DNA from: Candidatus Gastranaerophilales bacterium
GTDB taxonomy: Bacteria > Cyanobacteriota > Vampirovibrionia > Gastranaerophilales > Gastranaerophilaceae
NCBI GenBank assembly: GCA_944326465.1
Contig: CALVEB010000001.1
Span: forward strand, 62,001-126,000
Reading direction: 5' to 3'
Length of the DNA: 64,000 bases
Below are positions 53,853 to 62,338 of the stretch, one piece after another. Below the pieces are notes generated by a model. The model searched no databases. It worked only from the letters and a program-made list of their open reading frames with translations, and had not been told where the DNA came from. The position numbers and the translations under genes are program-made. Position 1 is the first letter of the stretch. Each line of letters starts with the position of its first letter.

Positions 53853-54929
53853 TTACTTATCTTCTATCAGCATTTTTTCAAGCTTGTCTAGCCGTGCTTC
53901 CAGTTCAGCATTTTTCTTTTCAAGCGCTTTGATTTTCAAATCTTTTTCACTATCTTTAGCCGCAAGCTCTTTTATAGCATTAATCATAGCAAAAAACATA
54001 TCATCCTTACGGATTCTAAGATAGCCGTCCTGCCCTTTGGTCACTGCAGCTGGGAAAATCTTTTTCAAATCCTGCGCCATAACACCGACACGCGGAGTCT
54101 TTTTATCATCATTTTTGAATGTGTAATTATAAGTTTTTATCTTATTAATTTTGTCTAACCCGTCAGTATTTTCACCCGTGATATTTTTTAGACGTTTATC
54201 AGAAGTTTCAATCAAAGTTCTTAATTCTGTAACACCGTAAACCATGACATTTGAAACTGTATTACCAATATAAACATCATTAACCGCACCGTCTACAGGA
54301 GTATTAGGGCCGGAAAAAGCACCGATACAGGTTGTATAGTTTGCATTAACACCGTCACAGGCATTATACCCCAGTGCAGTACTGTAATTGCCGGCAGTAC
54401 TGTCTGAAAGTGCCAGAGTGCCGACGGCGGTATTAAACTGGCCGGTTGCATTATTTAACATAGCCTGATAACCTATTGCCGTATTATTAACGCCTTCCGT
54501 ATTGAGTTTTAAAGCTTCTACGCCGAGTGCTGAATTACCAGAACCGCTTGCAACAGCTTCTCTGCTACCGCCTAAAATTACACTGTCGTTATTCAAATTA
54601 AGCTGCCCGAGAATATTCGTCCCTTGCTTAAATAACATGTGCGCTTGAGTTGCACCGCTTGTATTAACAGTTAATCTGTTTGCAAGATCGGTTGCCGGTC
54701 TTGTTTTTTGTCCTATCATAATGGTTTGATTAGGCCCCATACCGAAATACGCGTTTGCAGTATCCGGAGATGCATAAGTCCACGGAGATGTCTTATTTAC
54801 TTTTGTCCTTGTTGTCATCATAGGAGCAAATGCCGCAAGAATTACGGTCAAAACAAATAATACAACCATAACTTCCGCAAGAGTAAAGGCATTTTTTTTA
54901 GTGATTAAGTGCTTTTTTATTTTTTCCAT
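53853..54929 (-). CDS. Prepilin-like protein with YadA/tail-fibre-type repeats and S74 chaperone domain
   Basis: A 358-residue chimera. Residues 1-14 are a basic prepilin leader ending in Ala, followed by FTLAEVMVVLFVLTVILAAF with Glu at +5: a class III signal and pilin-type helix. Residues about 125-210 contain five repeats spaced about 17 residues apart, each with an N/S-T/S-A-hydrophobic-G core (NSALG, NTAIG, NTAVG, STALG, TTCIG), like the left-handed beta rolls of YadA heads and phage tail fibres. Residues about 241-325 match the Peptidase_S74 intramolecular chaperone (TSDKRLKNI, VGVMAQDLKKIFP), which trimerises and cuts itself off in phage spikes; a coiled coil ends the protein. I use the ATG at 54929; one at 54947 is possible. 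Confidence 0.85.
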   Translation of the reverse strand: MEKIKKHLITKKNAFTLAEVMVVLFVLTVILAAFAPMMTTRTKVNKTSPWTYASPDTANAYFGMGPNQTIMIGQKTRPATDLANRLTVNTSGATQAHMLFKQGTNILGQLNLNNDSVILGGSREAVASGSGNSALGVEALKLNTEGVNNTAIGYQAMLNNATGQFNTAVGTLALSDSTAGNYSTALGYNACDGVNANYTTCIGAFSGPNTPVDGAVNDVYIGNTVSNVMVYGVTELRTLIETSDKRLKNITGENTDGLDKINKIKTYNYTFKNDDKKTPRVGVMAQDLKKIFPAAVTKGQDGYLRIRKDDMFFAMINAIKELAAKDSEKDLKIKALEKKNAELEARLDKLEKMLIEDK

Positions 54930-55040
54930 ACTATCTTTTATCTCCATTAAGATTTTAAACTTATATATACATTGTAACATACCTTTTTCAAGTTTTCAAT
55001 ATTATTACAAAAATATGTATTTTTGTTGTATATTAAGTGT

Positions 55041-56546
55041 ATGAATTTAGATAACGCGATAGATACGTTACTTTCCCCTATAGCCGATAGAATTTCAGGG
55101 ATAATATTTTCTTCGATAACCATAAAAGGTGTTGAAGTGCAGTTTCTTGTTGCATTATTGATGATAGCGGCTTTTTATTTTACCTTCAGAACAAAATTTA
55201 TCGGGATATGGGGATTTAAACATGCGCTTAATCTTATAACGAAAAATTACGAACATAAGGATGTTATAAAAAGGAAAAAGAAAGGTGAAGTTTCATCGTT
55301 TCAGGCACTAACAGCGACAATATCAGCGTCAGCCGGTATCGGTAACGTTGCAGGCTCAGCGGCTGCCGTATCTATAGGCGGTCCGGGAGTAATATTCTGG
55401 ATGATACTTGCGGGATTTTTCTCTATGGCATTGAAGTTTGCAGAAGTACTTCTCGGGATAAAATTCAGGAAAGTCAATGCAGACGGCACAATTGCAGGCG
55501 GACCTATGTATTATATTCTGGGAGGATTAAGAGGTAAATATATAGCACCTTTTGCTCCATATCTTGCTAAAATTTATGCTATATGCTGTGTTTTTGCAAT
55601 GATAGGCGGCTGGAATTTATTCCAGATAAATGCCATGACCGCGCAGATTACAGAAGTTACAGGCGGCAACAACAGTTTCTTTGCACATCAAAGCTGGCTT
55701 CTGGGACTTATAGTTGCAGTAATTACATATTTTACAATTATCGGCGGAATTAAAGCTATCGGAAAATTCACATCGAAAGTTACACCTGTTATGTGCACAT
55801 TGTACGTTGCAACCGCTTTTATTGTCTGCCTTATGAATATCGGGCATGTACCGGAAACTATAGTCCTTATTGTAAAAGAAGCATTTAAACCGCAGGCTCT
55901 GCAGGGTGGAGCTTTTGCCTGCATGCTCTGGGGCTTCAGGCGCGCAATGTTCGCAAACGAATCAGGATTAGGCACGGCGCCTATTGCGTTTTCAGCAGTC
56001 AAAACAAGCAAGCCGGTCGCGCAGGCATTCATTGCCATGCTCCAGCCTTTTGTAGATACAGTAATTGTAGGATCTGCAACAGCTTTTGTTATAATTGTTT
56101 CCGGCGCTTATTTGTCTACACAGGGACAGCTTGCGGGTATTGAATTAACCTCTAAAGCATTTGGTACAGTATGCCCGTATTTCCCGTTATTATTGACTTT
56201 TATGGCAAGCTGTTTCGTAATTTCGACAATGCTCTGCGGCTCTTACTACGGAATTAAAAGCTGGAATTTTCTTTTTGGCGAAAATAAATTGACAACACGC
56301 ACTTTTCAGGTTATATATTGTATATTCATAATTATCGGCTCTGCCATGAATTTTAAGAGTATAATTAATCTATCTGATGCATTTACTTTATTTCTGGCTG
56401 TGCCAAACTTAATAGCAGTGTTCATGTTATCAAACGTAATCATGAAAGAACTGAAAAGATATTGTAAGCGATATAACATCGGACTATACAAGAACAAAGA
56501 AGAGGAGAAAGAAACAGATGAAGAAAGAATGTCTGGAGATAGTTAG
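55041..56546 (+). CDS. AGCS-family alanine/glycine:cation symporter
   Basis: A 501-residue polytopic membrane protein of the AGCS (AgcS/DagA) family, importing alanine or glycine with sodium. Family signatures: the ATISASAGIGNVAGSAAA loop, GGPMYYIL, and ANESGLGTAPIAFSA. Eleven or so membrane helices. The ORF is open from a TTG at 55023; I use the first ATG, though no good ribosome-binding site is seen for either. Its 3' end overlaps the UDG gene by 29 bases. With serine dehydratase it suggests small amino acids as fuel; this is inference. Confidence 0.93.
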   Translation: MNLDNAIDTLLSPIADRISGIIFSSITIKGVEVQFLVALLMIAAFYFTFRTKFIGIWGFKHALNLITKNYEHKDVIKRKKKGEVSSFQALTATISASAGIGNVAGSAAAVSIGGPGVIFWMILAGFFSMALKFAEVLLGIKFRKVNADGTIAGGPMYYILGGLRGKYIAPFAPYLAKIYAICCVFAMIGGWNLFQINAMTAQITEVTGGNNSFFAHQSWLLGLIVAVITYFTIIGGIKAIGKFTSKVTPVMCTLYVATAFIVCLMNIGHVPETIVLIVKEAFKPQALQGGAFACMLWGFRRAMFANESGLGTAPIAFSAVKTSKPVAQAFIAMLQPFVDTVIVGSATAFVIIVSGAYLSTQGQLAGIELTSKAFGTVCPYFPLLLTFMASCFVISTMLCGSYYGIKSWNFLFGENKLTTRTFQVIYCIFIIIGSAMNFKSIINLSDAFTLFLAVPNLIAVFMLSNVIMKELKRYCKRYNIGLYKNKEEEKETDEERMSGDS

Positions 56547-57156
56547 AGAAAAATGCGAGAATTGCAAAGCATGTGCTCTTGCTGCGTCACGTACTAAAAT
56601 GGTATTTGCAGACGGAAATCCTGAAACAGCAAGAATTGTATTAATCGGAGAAGCACCGGGAGAAATAGAAGATGAATGCGGAAAACCGTTTGTAGGCCGC
56701 GCAGGTCAGCTTCTTGATGAATTTCTGGCTGATGCCGGTATTTCGAGAGAAAACGATTTATACATCATAAATACCGTAAAGTGCCGTCCGCCGGAAAACA
56801 GAGTTCCGGAAGAAACAGAACAGGCAGCATGCCGCAAATTCTTAGATGCACAAATTGATATTATTAAACCTGATGCAATTATACTTTGCGGAGCGACTGC
56901 ATTAAAAACATTTGTTGAAACAGACAGAAAACGTACAATCTCAAAACTTCGCGGTCAGTGGCTTACAATTACAGTAGACGGCGTTGAATATCCTGCTATG
57001 ACAATTTTCCATCCGTCATATCTTTTAAGAAATCGCTCAATGGAAGAAGGATCTCCGAGAAGATTAATGCAGCAGGATTTAAGAGAAATTAAAAACAAAT
57101 TCTTAGCTGAAAAAAACAATATTTTTGCGGCACAACCGGAACTGGCAGCAGTTTAG
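56518..57156 (+). CDS. Family 4 uracil-DNA glycosylase
   Basis: A 212-residue uracil-DNA glycosylase of the iron-sulfur type (UDGa family 4). Four Cys for the 4Fe-4S cluster: CENCKAC near the N-terminus, then C in INTVKCRPP and C in EQAACRKF. Motif A is GEAPGEIEDECGKPFVG and motif B FHPSYLLRN. It removes uracil from DNA at the start of base-excision repair. The start overlaps the symporter gene by 29 bases, with GGAG ten bases upstream. A terminator follows. Confidence 0.95.
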   Translation: MKKECLEIVREKCENCKACALAASRTKMVFADGNPETARIVLIGEAPGEIEDECGKPFVGRAGQLLDEFLADAGISRENDLYIINTVKCRPPENRVPEETEQAACRKFLDAQIDIIKPDAIILCGATALKTFVETDRKRTISKLRGQWLTITVDGVEYPAMTIFHPSYLLRNRSMEEGSPRRLMQQDLREIKNKFLAEKNNIFAAQPELAAV

Positions 57157-57186
57157 GTTCACGATAAGTAAAAAAAAATTAAAACA

Positions 57187-57215
57187 AACAGGCGGGTTTA
57201 TTCAATCCGCCTGTT
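57187..57215. terminator. Bidirectional rho-independent terminator
   Basis: AACAGGCGG and CCGCCTGTT form a 9-bp stem with an 11-base loop, between the convergent UDG and adhesin genes. T-rich tracts flank both sides (GTTTATTTATT downstream on plus, TTGTTTTAATTTTTTT on minus). Confidence 0.85.
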
Positions 57216-57237
57216 GTTTATTTATTACTTTTGCTAC

Positions 57238-60200
57238 TTATTCTAAAGGCATTACTTGATCCATATAATCAAAGTATGTGCTTTCTGTATTTGGTGTAGA
57301 ACCGAGATTTTCAATATTCATCTTGCCTGTACGATTAGTAATATTGATTTGCCCGCCGCCCGCATAAGTATCTTTTACTCTTGCAAGCCCTGTGAATTCA
57401 GCATTTATATTACCATTTTTTGAGATAATAGATTTTACATCTGCCTTATCATATTTATCATCCTGCGCTTTAATATTGATATCATCTATTGCAAGAATGT
57501 CAGATTTGTAGGCATAATTTGTATCATTGAAAGTCAATTCATTACCTTGCTCGCCAATAGAGCCGCTTGAAATCAATGAAAACCCTTTAGCTTCAATATT
57601 CGGTCTGGTTGCATCAGCTGCAGCATTTTTTATAGAACCGATATTACCGTTTTTATCAACGTCAGCTAGAAGAATTACACGGCCATCAGCCTTAATATGA
57701 TCGATATTCATATCAGTTCCGTCAGACGCAAGATTGATTACATAATCACCTGTTGTGCCTTTTGTATCATTTGTTTCTGCGTTGATTTTACCGCCTACAT
57801 TAATATTGATTGATTTAGTTTTATCAACCTGTTCTGCTGTAGGGCCGTAAGTATAACCGCCGCCGCTTGAACCTGTCTCAACACCTATTTTACCGTTGTT
57901 GACTTTGATATTTAAATCATTACCTGCTGAAATAAGTGTGTTATCTGTACCTAAGTTCAATACTGAACCGTCTTCAAGATTAATGTTGACATCTTTTGAA
58001 GCGTTAAGATTTGCATCTTCACGTTTAGCGGTTTTGTCGCCTAACCACAGATGTGAGTTTCTGTTAGTTACATTGATATTTTCAGCATTTGCATTGCCGC
58101 GTACCTTAATACCTTTAGTGCCTACATTATTAATATTCATATCATTTTTAGCAATGAATTTTGCGTCTTTATCGATGATAATTCCGCCTTTTTCGCTTGT
58201 GTTTTCAATATTTATATTACCTTTTTCAAGGTTGTAAGCGCTGCCGTTTAAATTCATAGCTGCTGCACTGCTGTTTTTGAAGTTAATATCAGCATTTTTA
58301 TTGATAATCTGACCAGTTTGCCCCATTGAAAGAGTTCCGGCCTTATTTTCAATATTTACATCGCCGTTTTCATTGATAACAGTTCCGTTAAGATTCATAC
58401 CTTTAATACCGGAGTTTCTGATTGTTGTTTTTGCATTGTTTTCAATGATTGCATCAGAACCGATTGTCAGGTTTTGTCCTTTGTTGGAAATCATCAATTC
58501 ACCCTTATTCTGAACAAGACCGTTTACTTCCATATTGCCTGCCAGATTGTAAAGTGTTGTTGATGCATTGTTTTTAATTTCACCGTCAAGTTTCATACCG
58601 TTTTTGCCGGTATTTTGAACATATAATTCATCGTTGTTGTTCAACAACTGACCTTCTTTTGTCAGGTGCAAACCGTTAGAATTTTGTGCACTTGTAATGT
58701 TCATTTTACCGTTTTGATTTTCAACCTTGCCGCTGATTACAAAATCGCCGTCCCAGTTAGAAATTGCAGTTGAACCATTGTTTTCAATGTTACCTTTAAT
58801 ATTCATACCGTTTTTACCGGTGTTAGCGATTTTAATTTCATTATCGTTTGTTAATAGAGCATCAGCCCCGATTGTTAGATTAGAATTTTCAGTACCATTG
58901 TTTACTATTTCTAATTTACCGTTATGATTTTCAATTTTAGCGTTTACAAGTAAGTTGCCGCCACGGTTAGTGATATTGGTAACACCGTTGTTTCTGATAT
59001 TTGAATCAACTCTTGCGCCGGCTTTTGAGGTATTCAGAACAGTAACTTTACCGTTTAAATTATCGATAACAGAACCTTCTGCAAGATACATAACGCCATC
59101 ACCTGTATTAGAAAGTGATATGTCACCGTTTTCATTACCGATTGCTCCGCCCAAAACTAAATTACCGTTCTGGTTTACTACAGAAACTTTTTGATTTTCT
59201 CCTAAAGCGTTAACAATACCCAAAATGTTTGTTCCGCCTTTACCTGTATTGAAGATAGAAACATCTCCATCCATAGCAATTATGCCTGCTTGAGAGTCTT
59301 GAGTTCCTGCTATATTAAGAGCATTACCGGAGTTTTTAACAGTAATTCTGTTGCCGGCTTGCAGCGCAACACCATTAAAATTCAAATCACCGGCCTGATT
59401 GTCAATAACAGTGCTGCCATTATTTATAATAATGCCTTTGTGATTTAAACCACCCTTACCGGTGTTTGTAATTACGGTTGAAGCATCTGCATTGCTGATA
59501 ATTGCATTTTCACCAATATTTAAGGCATTACCGTCATTTGTAATGGTTAATTTACCATTACTGTTATCAACAGTACTGTTGACATTCAAATCACCTTTTA
59601 CGCTCCAGATGTTTGTTGTGCTTGTGTTTTTAACAGTACCGTCAAGAGTAAGTCCTTCTTTACCGGAATTGATTATTTGCAAATCACCGTTATTTACAAT
59701 TTTAGAATTTTCTGTCAAATGCATTTTAGGACCTGCATTAGATAAATTCATTTTACCGTTTTCATTCTCAATAGTACCGTCAATGATATAGTCACCGGCC
59801 CAGTTAGTTAATGCTGTAGAGCCGCTGTTTTTAATTTTACCGGCCATTGTAAAACCTTCTGAACCAGTATTTGCAATTTTAATTTCGTGGTTGTTAGAAA
59901 TTTCAGCAGTCTTGCCGATTTCTAAACCTGAACCGTTGTTGACAATTGTTAAACGGCCGTTTTTGTTATTAATTTTACCGCCGATAACAACTTTTCCGTT
60001 GTTGCTGGAAAGAAGGGTTACACCGTCGTTAGAAACATTTCCGTTAACAGTCATACCGTTTTCACCGCGGTTTACGAGTCTTAATTCTCCATTGTTATTA
60101 ATATTTGCAGAAGAGCCAACTTTTAATTCACCGGCATTGTTAATAACAGAGGTTTTACCGTCTGCATTGGTTAGATCTCCTGTTATAACTGTATTTGATT

Positions 60201-61059
60201 GTCTGTTGTTTAAAAGGACATCACCTTGAGTATTTTCAACTTTTCCAATAACCCTCAAATCTTTTGAGCCGTTGTTATTCAAAGTAATATCACCTTTGCC
60301 GTTATTTTTAACAAGCCCTGCAATATTAATACCGCCGTCTCGAACTTCTGTTTTAATTACGATATTTCCATCCTGCAAAGCCAGAGTATTACCTGCCTTC
60401 ATTTCAGTGGAATTAACCAGCGCATTGAATAAGATGTCTGATTTTTTAGCAGAAGTTATCAATTCAGAATTGTTAACACCTGCGAGTAATGCGCCATGCG
60501 CAGTTACAACCGCGTCTTTAGCAATAATATCTATATCGCCGCGGGAAATAACTTTACCGTTGATTGTTACATCAGCATTACCGTGTTTCAGGCTGTCTAT
60601 ACTGCCGGTGTAATTGTTATCCATATATTTTTTATAATCAGATTGGGAAGGTGTGTAAACAGATAAAGCGCCGACATTCAAAACACCGCTTGCGCCGACT
60701 ACCATACCGTTTGGAGATATAAATATTGCGTGTCCGTCATAGAAATTGCCGTCACGCATAGAATTTACAATACCATTGATATTAATTGTATTATCAACAA
60801 GGTTTACGAATTTTGATACATTTTCTTCGCCGTATTTAAAAATCAGGTTAGCAATATCGCCTTCACTCAATACAAAATTTCCGTAATGTCTGAACCCTAT
60901 ATCTCCTTTGATATCAGACGGATTAATATTATAGATTCCGTTATTACCTTCAATACCCGTAATATCAGTTGCCAGAGCATTTGAAAGAACAGACGATGAC
61001 ACTAAAAGTCCGGCTGTTAATGCAGCGGCTAACATTTTTCTTCTACTGATTAATTTCAT
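57238..61059 (-). CDS. LktA-type filamentous adhesin, beta-helical, 1273 aa
   Basis: A secreted beta-helical protein resembling the LktA-family filamentous adhesins of Fusobacterium. Residues 1-30 are a Sec signal (KMLAAALTAGLLVSSSVL...LA). Residues about 31-190 form a filamentous-haemagglutinin-type secretion domain (ENVSKFVNLVDNTININGIV, GHAIFISPNGMVVGASGVLNVGALSV). From about 200 to 1010 come Asn/Gly-rich rungs of about 22 residues, grouped in threes into a repeat of about 67 residues. The block at about 390-495 recurs about 350 residues later. The C-terminal 220 residues are less repetitive. No autotransporter barrel and no TpsB partner in the window, so export to the surface must use a gene elsewhere. 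It is shorter than the roughly 3200-residue LktA. Adhesion is inferred from the family. Confidence 0.88.
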   Translation of the reverse strand: MKLISRRKMLAAALTAGLLVSSSVLSNALATDITGIEGNNGIYNINPSDIKGDIGFRHYGNFVLSEGDIANLIFKYGEENVSKFVNLVDNTININGIVNSMRDGNFYDGHAIFISPNGMVVGASGVLNVGALSVYTPSQSDYKKYMDNNYTGSIDSLKHGNADVTINGKVISRGDIDIIAKDAVVTAHGALLAGVNNSELITSAKKSDILFNALVNSTEMKAGNTLALQDGNIVIKTEVRDGGINIAGLVKNNGKGDITLNNNGSKDLRVIGKVENTQGDVLLNNRQSNTVITGDLTNADGKTSVINNAGELKVGSSANINNNGELRLVNRGENGMTVNGNVSNDGVTLLSSNNGKVVIGGKINNKNGRLTIVNNGSGLEIGKTAEISNNHEIKIANTGSEGFTMAGKIKNSGSTALTNWAGDYIIDGTIENENGKMNLSNAGPKMHLTENSKIVNNGDLQIINSGKEGLTLDGTVKNTSTTNIWSVKGDLNVNSTVDNSNGKLTITNDGNALNIGENAIISNADASTVITNTGKGGLNHKGIIINNGSTVIDNQAGDLNFNGVALQAGNRITVKNSGNALNIAGTQDSQAGIIAMDGDVSIFNTGKGGTNILGIVNALGENQKVSVVNQNGNLVLGGAIGNENGDISLSNTGDGVMYLAEGSVIDNLNGKVTVLNTSKAGARVDSNIRNNGVTNITNRGGNLLVNAKIENHNGKLEIVNNGTENSNLTIGADALLTNDNEIKIANTGKNGMNIKGNIENNGSTAISNWDGDFVISGKVENQNGKMNITSAQNSNGLHLTKEGQLLNNNDELYVQNTGKNGMKLDGEIKNNASTTLYNLAGNMEVNGLVQNKGELMISNKGQNLTIGSDAIIENNAKTTIRNSGIKGMNLNGTVINENGDVNIENKAGTLSMGQTGQIINKNADINFKNSSAAAMNLNGSAYNLEKGNINIENTSEKGGIIIDKDAKFIAKNDMNINNVGTKGIKVRGNANAENINVTNRNSHLWLGDKTAKREDANLNASKDVNINLEDGSVLNLGTDNTLISAGNDLNIKVNNGKIGVETGSSGGGYTYGPTAEQVDKTKSININVGGKINAETNDTKGTTGDYVINLASDGTDMNIDHIKADGRVILLADVDKNGNIGSIKNAAADATRPNIEAKGFSLISSGSIGEQGNELTFNDTNYAYKSDILAIDDINIKAQDDKYDKADVKSIISKNGNINAEFTGLARVKDTYAGGGQINITNRTGKMNIENLGSTPNTESTYFDYMDQVMPLE
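58560..59890 (-). repeat. Internal beta-helix repeats of the adhesin
   Basis: The region encodes repeats of about 67 residues built from three 22-residue rungs. Two larger blocks of about 100 residues (near 59.6-59.9 kb and 58.56-58.85 kb) are close copies spaced about 1047 bases apart, so they are duplicated as a unit. Confidence 0.8.
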
Positions 61060-61213
61060 AAACTCACACCTTATCCTTTCATCATAAGTGAATTAAATTT
61101 ATAATAAAGTACACATTATTCCTATAATAACATTTAAGCATAAAAAAATTTGTCAATATATAAAGAATTGTTACGAAAATAGCAAAGGAAATTTTTATGT
61201 TAAAATTTAAATT

Positions 61214-62338
61214 ATGGGTAAGGAATTCTATAATGAAATAACTCTTCTTAAAGCGCTTGCGATAATGCTTGTTGTCTCAGGGCATCTGGAATTTTCGCTT
61301 TTAGGGATATTCCCGCCATATTCGTTTCAGCTTGCATTATTTTTCTTTATTTCAGGATACCTGTTTAAAGACAAATACCTGAACGATGTTCAGACATATT
61401 TAAAACACCGTGTGAAAAGTCTTTTAGTTCCTTATTTTTTGTATTCTGCATTTTATACCATTGTCACGATTTTTATATACAAATTAACCGGTGTATTCTG
61501 GGGTGATGCAATAAATCTCAAAAACTTCTTTATAACTCCTTTTCTCAACGGACACCAATTAGATCTGTCATGCCCTTTGTGGTTTGTAACCCAGTTATTT
61601 ATAACAATGGTTGTATTTTTATACCTGATGAGAGGTTTAACGCAAAAAACAGAAAATAAATTTATACATCTCGGATTTTTTGCGATACTCGGACTCGGGG
61701 CAATACCTTTATCTAAAGTCATAGACTTAAATCCTATAAATCTTCTTGTTATAAGAACAATGTTCTCGCTGTTCTTTGTTTATCTCGGGTATTATTACAA
61801 AAATTATATTAAAGACAACTGTGATATTTTTACGCCGAAAATCGCCGGCTGCGTAATATTTTTACAATCAGTAATGTGGCTGTTTAACCGCGATTACGAT
61901 CCGGAACACGGTATCGGATTGAGTTATGTGCTTGTATGGGCAAGATTTGATGACCAGATGATTGTCCCTATTATTACCGCAATTACAGGTATCTGGGCAT
62001 CTCTTTTTATCACAAAAATCTTCTATCCGTATCTCAAAGACGTAAAATTCTTGCAACAAATGGGGCAGGTTACATATCATATTATGGCAAATCATCTACT
62101 CGTAATGTTTATTCTGACCGCTATATTTATGAAGTTAAACGGAGTACCTTTTGCAGAACGCGCAGACCACGATATTTACTGGATTTACAACCCTGTACAA
62201 AATACTTACTTTTTCTTTGTATTGACAATGATTATCACAACATATATTGGCGTTGCGCAACAAAAAGCTTACAAATTTATTCAAGAAAAATTTACATCTT
62301 TAACCACATTGCATCATAAGGATTCAAGCGGACAGTAA
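61214..62338 (+). CDS. Membrane acyltransferase (acyltransferase family 3)
   Basis: A 374-residue polytopic protein of the acyltransferase-3 family (NolL/OatA-like). The N-terminus LLKALAIMLVVSGHLEF carries the catalytic His of helix 1, and LFFFISGYLFKDKY and CPLWFVTQLF are further family landmarks. It has about ten membrane helices and no C-terminal SGNH domain. Such enzymes O-acylate surface polysaccharides, peptidoglycan or lipids. The ATG at 61214 has no ribosome-binding site of its own but lies inside a short ORF (61197-61241) that does. Its 3' end overlaps the convergent GH13 gene by 47 bases. Substrate unknown. Confidence 0.9.
   Translation: MGKEFYNEITLLKALAIMLVVSGHLEFSLLGIFPPYSFQLALFFFISGYLFKDKYLNDVQTYLKHRVKSLLVPYFLYSAFYTIVTIFIYKLTGVFWGDAINLKNFFITPFLNGHQLDLSCPLWFVTQLFITMVVFLYLMRGLTQKTENKFIHLGFFAILGLGAIPLSKVIDLNPINLLVIRTMFSLFFVYLGYYYKNYIKDNCDIFTPKIAGCVIFLQSVMWLFNRDYDPEHGIGLSYVLVWARFDDQMIVPIITAITGIWASLFITKIFYPYLKDVKFLQQMGQVTYHIMANHLLVMFILTAIFMKLNGVPFAERADHDIYWIYNPVQNTYFFFVLTMIITTYIGVAQQKAYKFIQEKFTSLTTLHHKDSSGQ

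Noticed and set aside
54897..54911. GTGATTAAGTG inside the prepilin/S74 gene resembling the 8-bp array unit
   Set aside because: It is a single unit inside coding sequence, expected by chance in AT-rich DNA.
57900..60300. Regularly spaced repeats that could suggest a CRISPR array
   Set aside because: The repeats are in-frame, diverged and encode beta-helix rungs; there is no constant repeat/spacer pattern and no cas gene.
57896..60613. Several open plus-strand frames of 66-113 codons
   Set aside because: They are shadows of the repetitive adhesin gene; their Leu/Pro/Phe-rich composition follows from the Asn/Gly-rich sense repeats.
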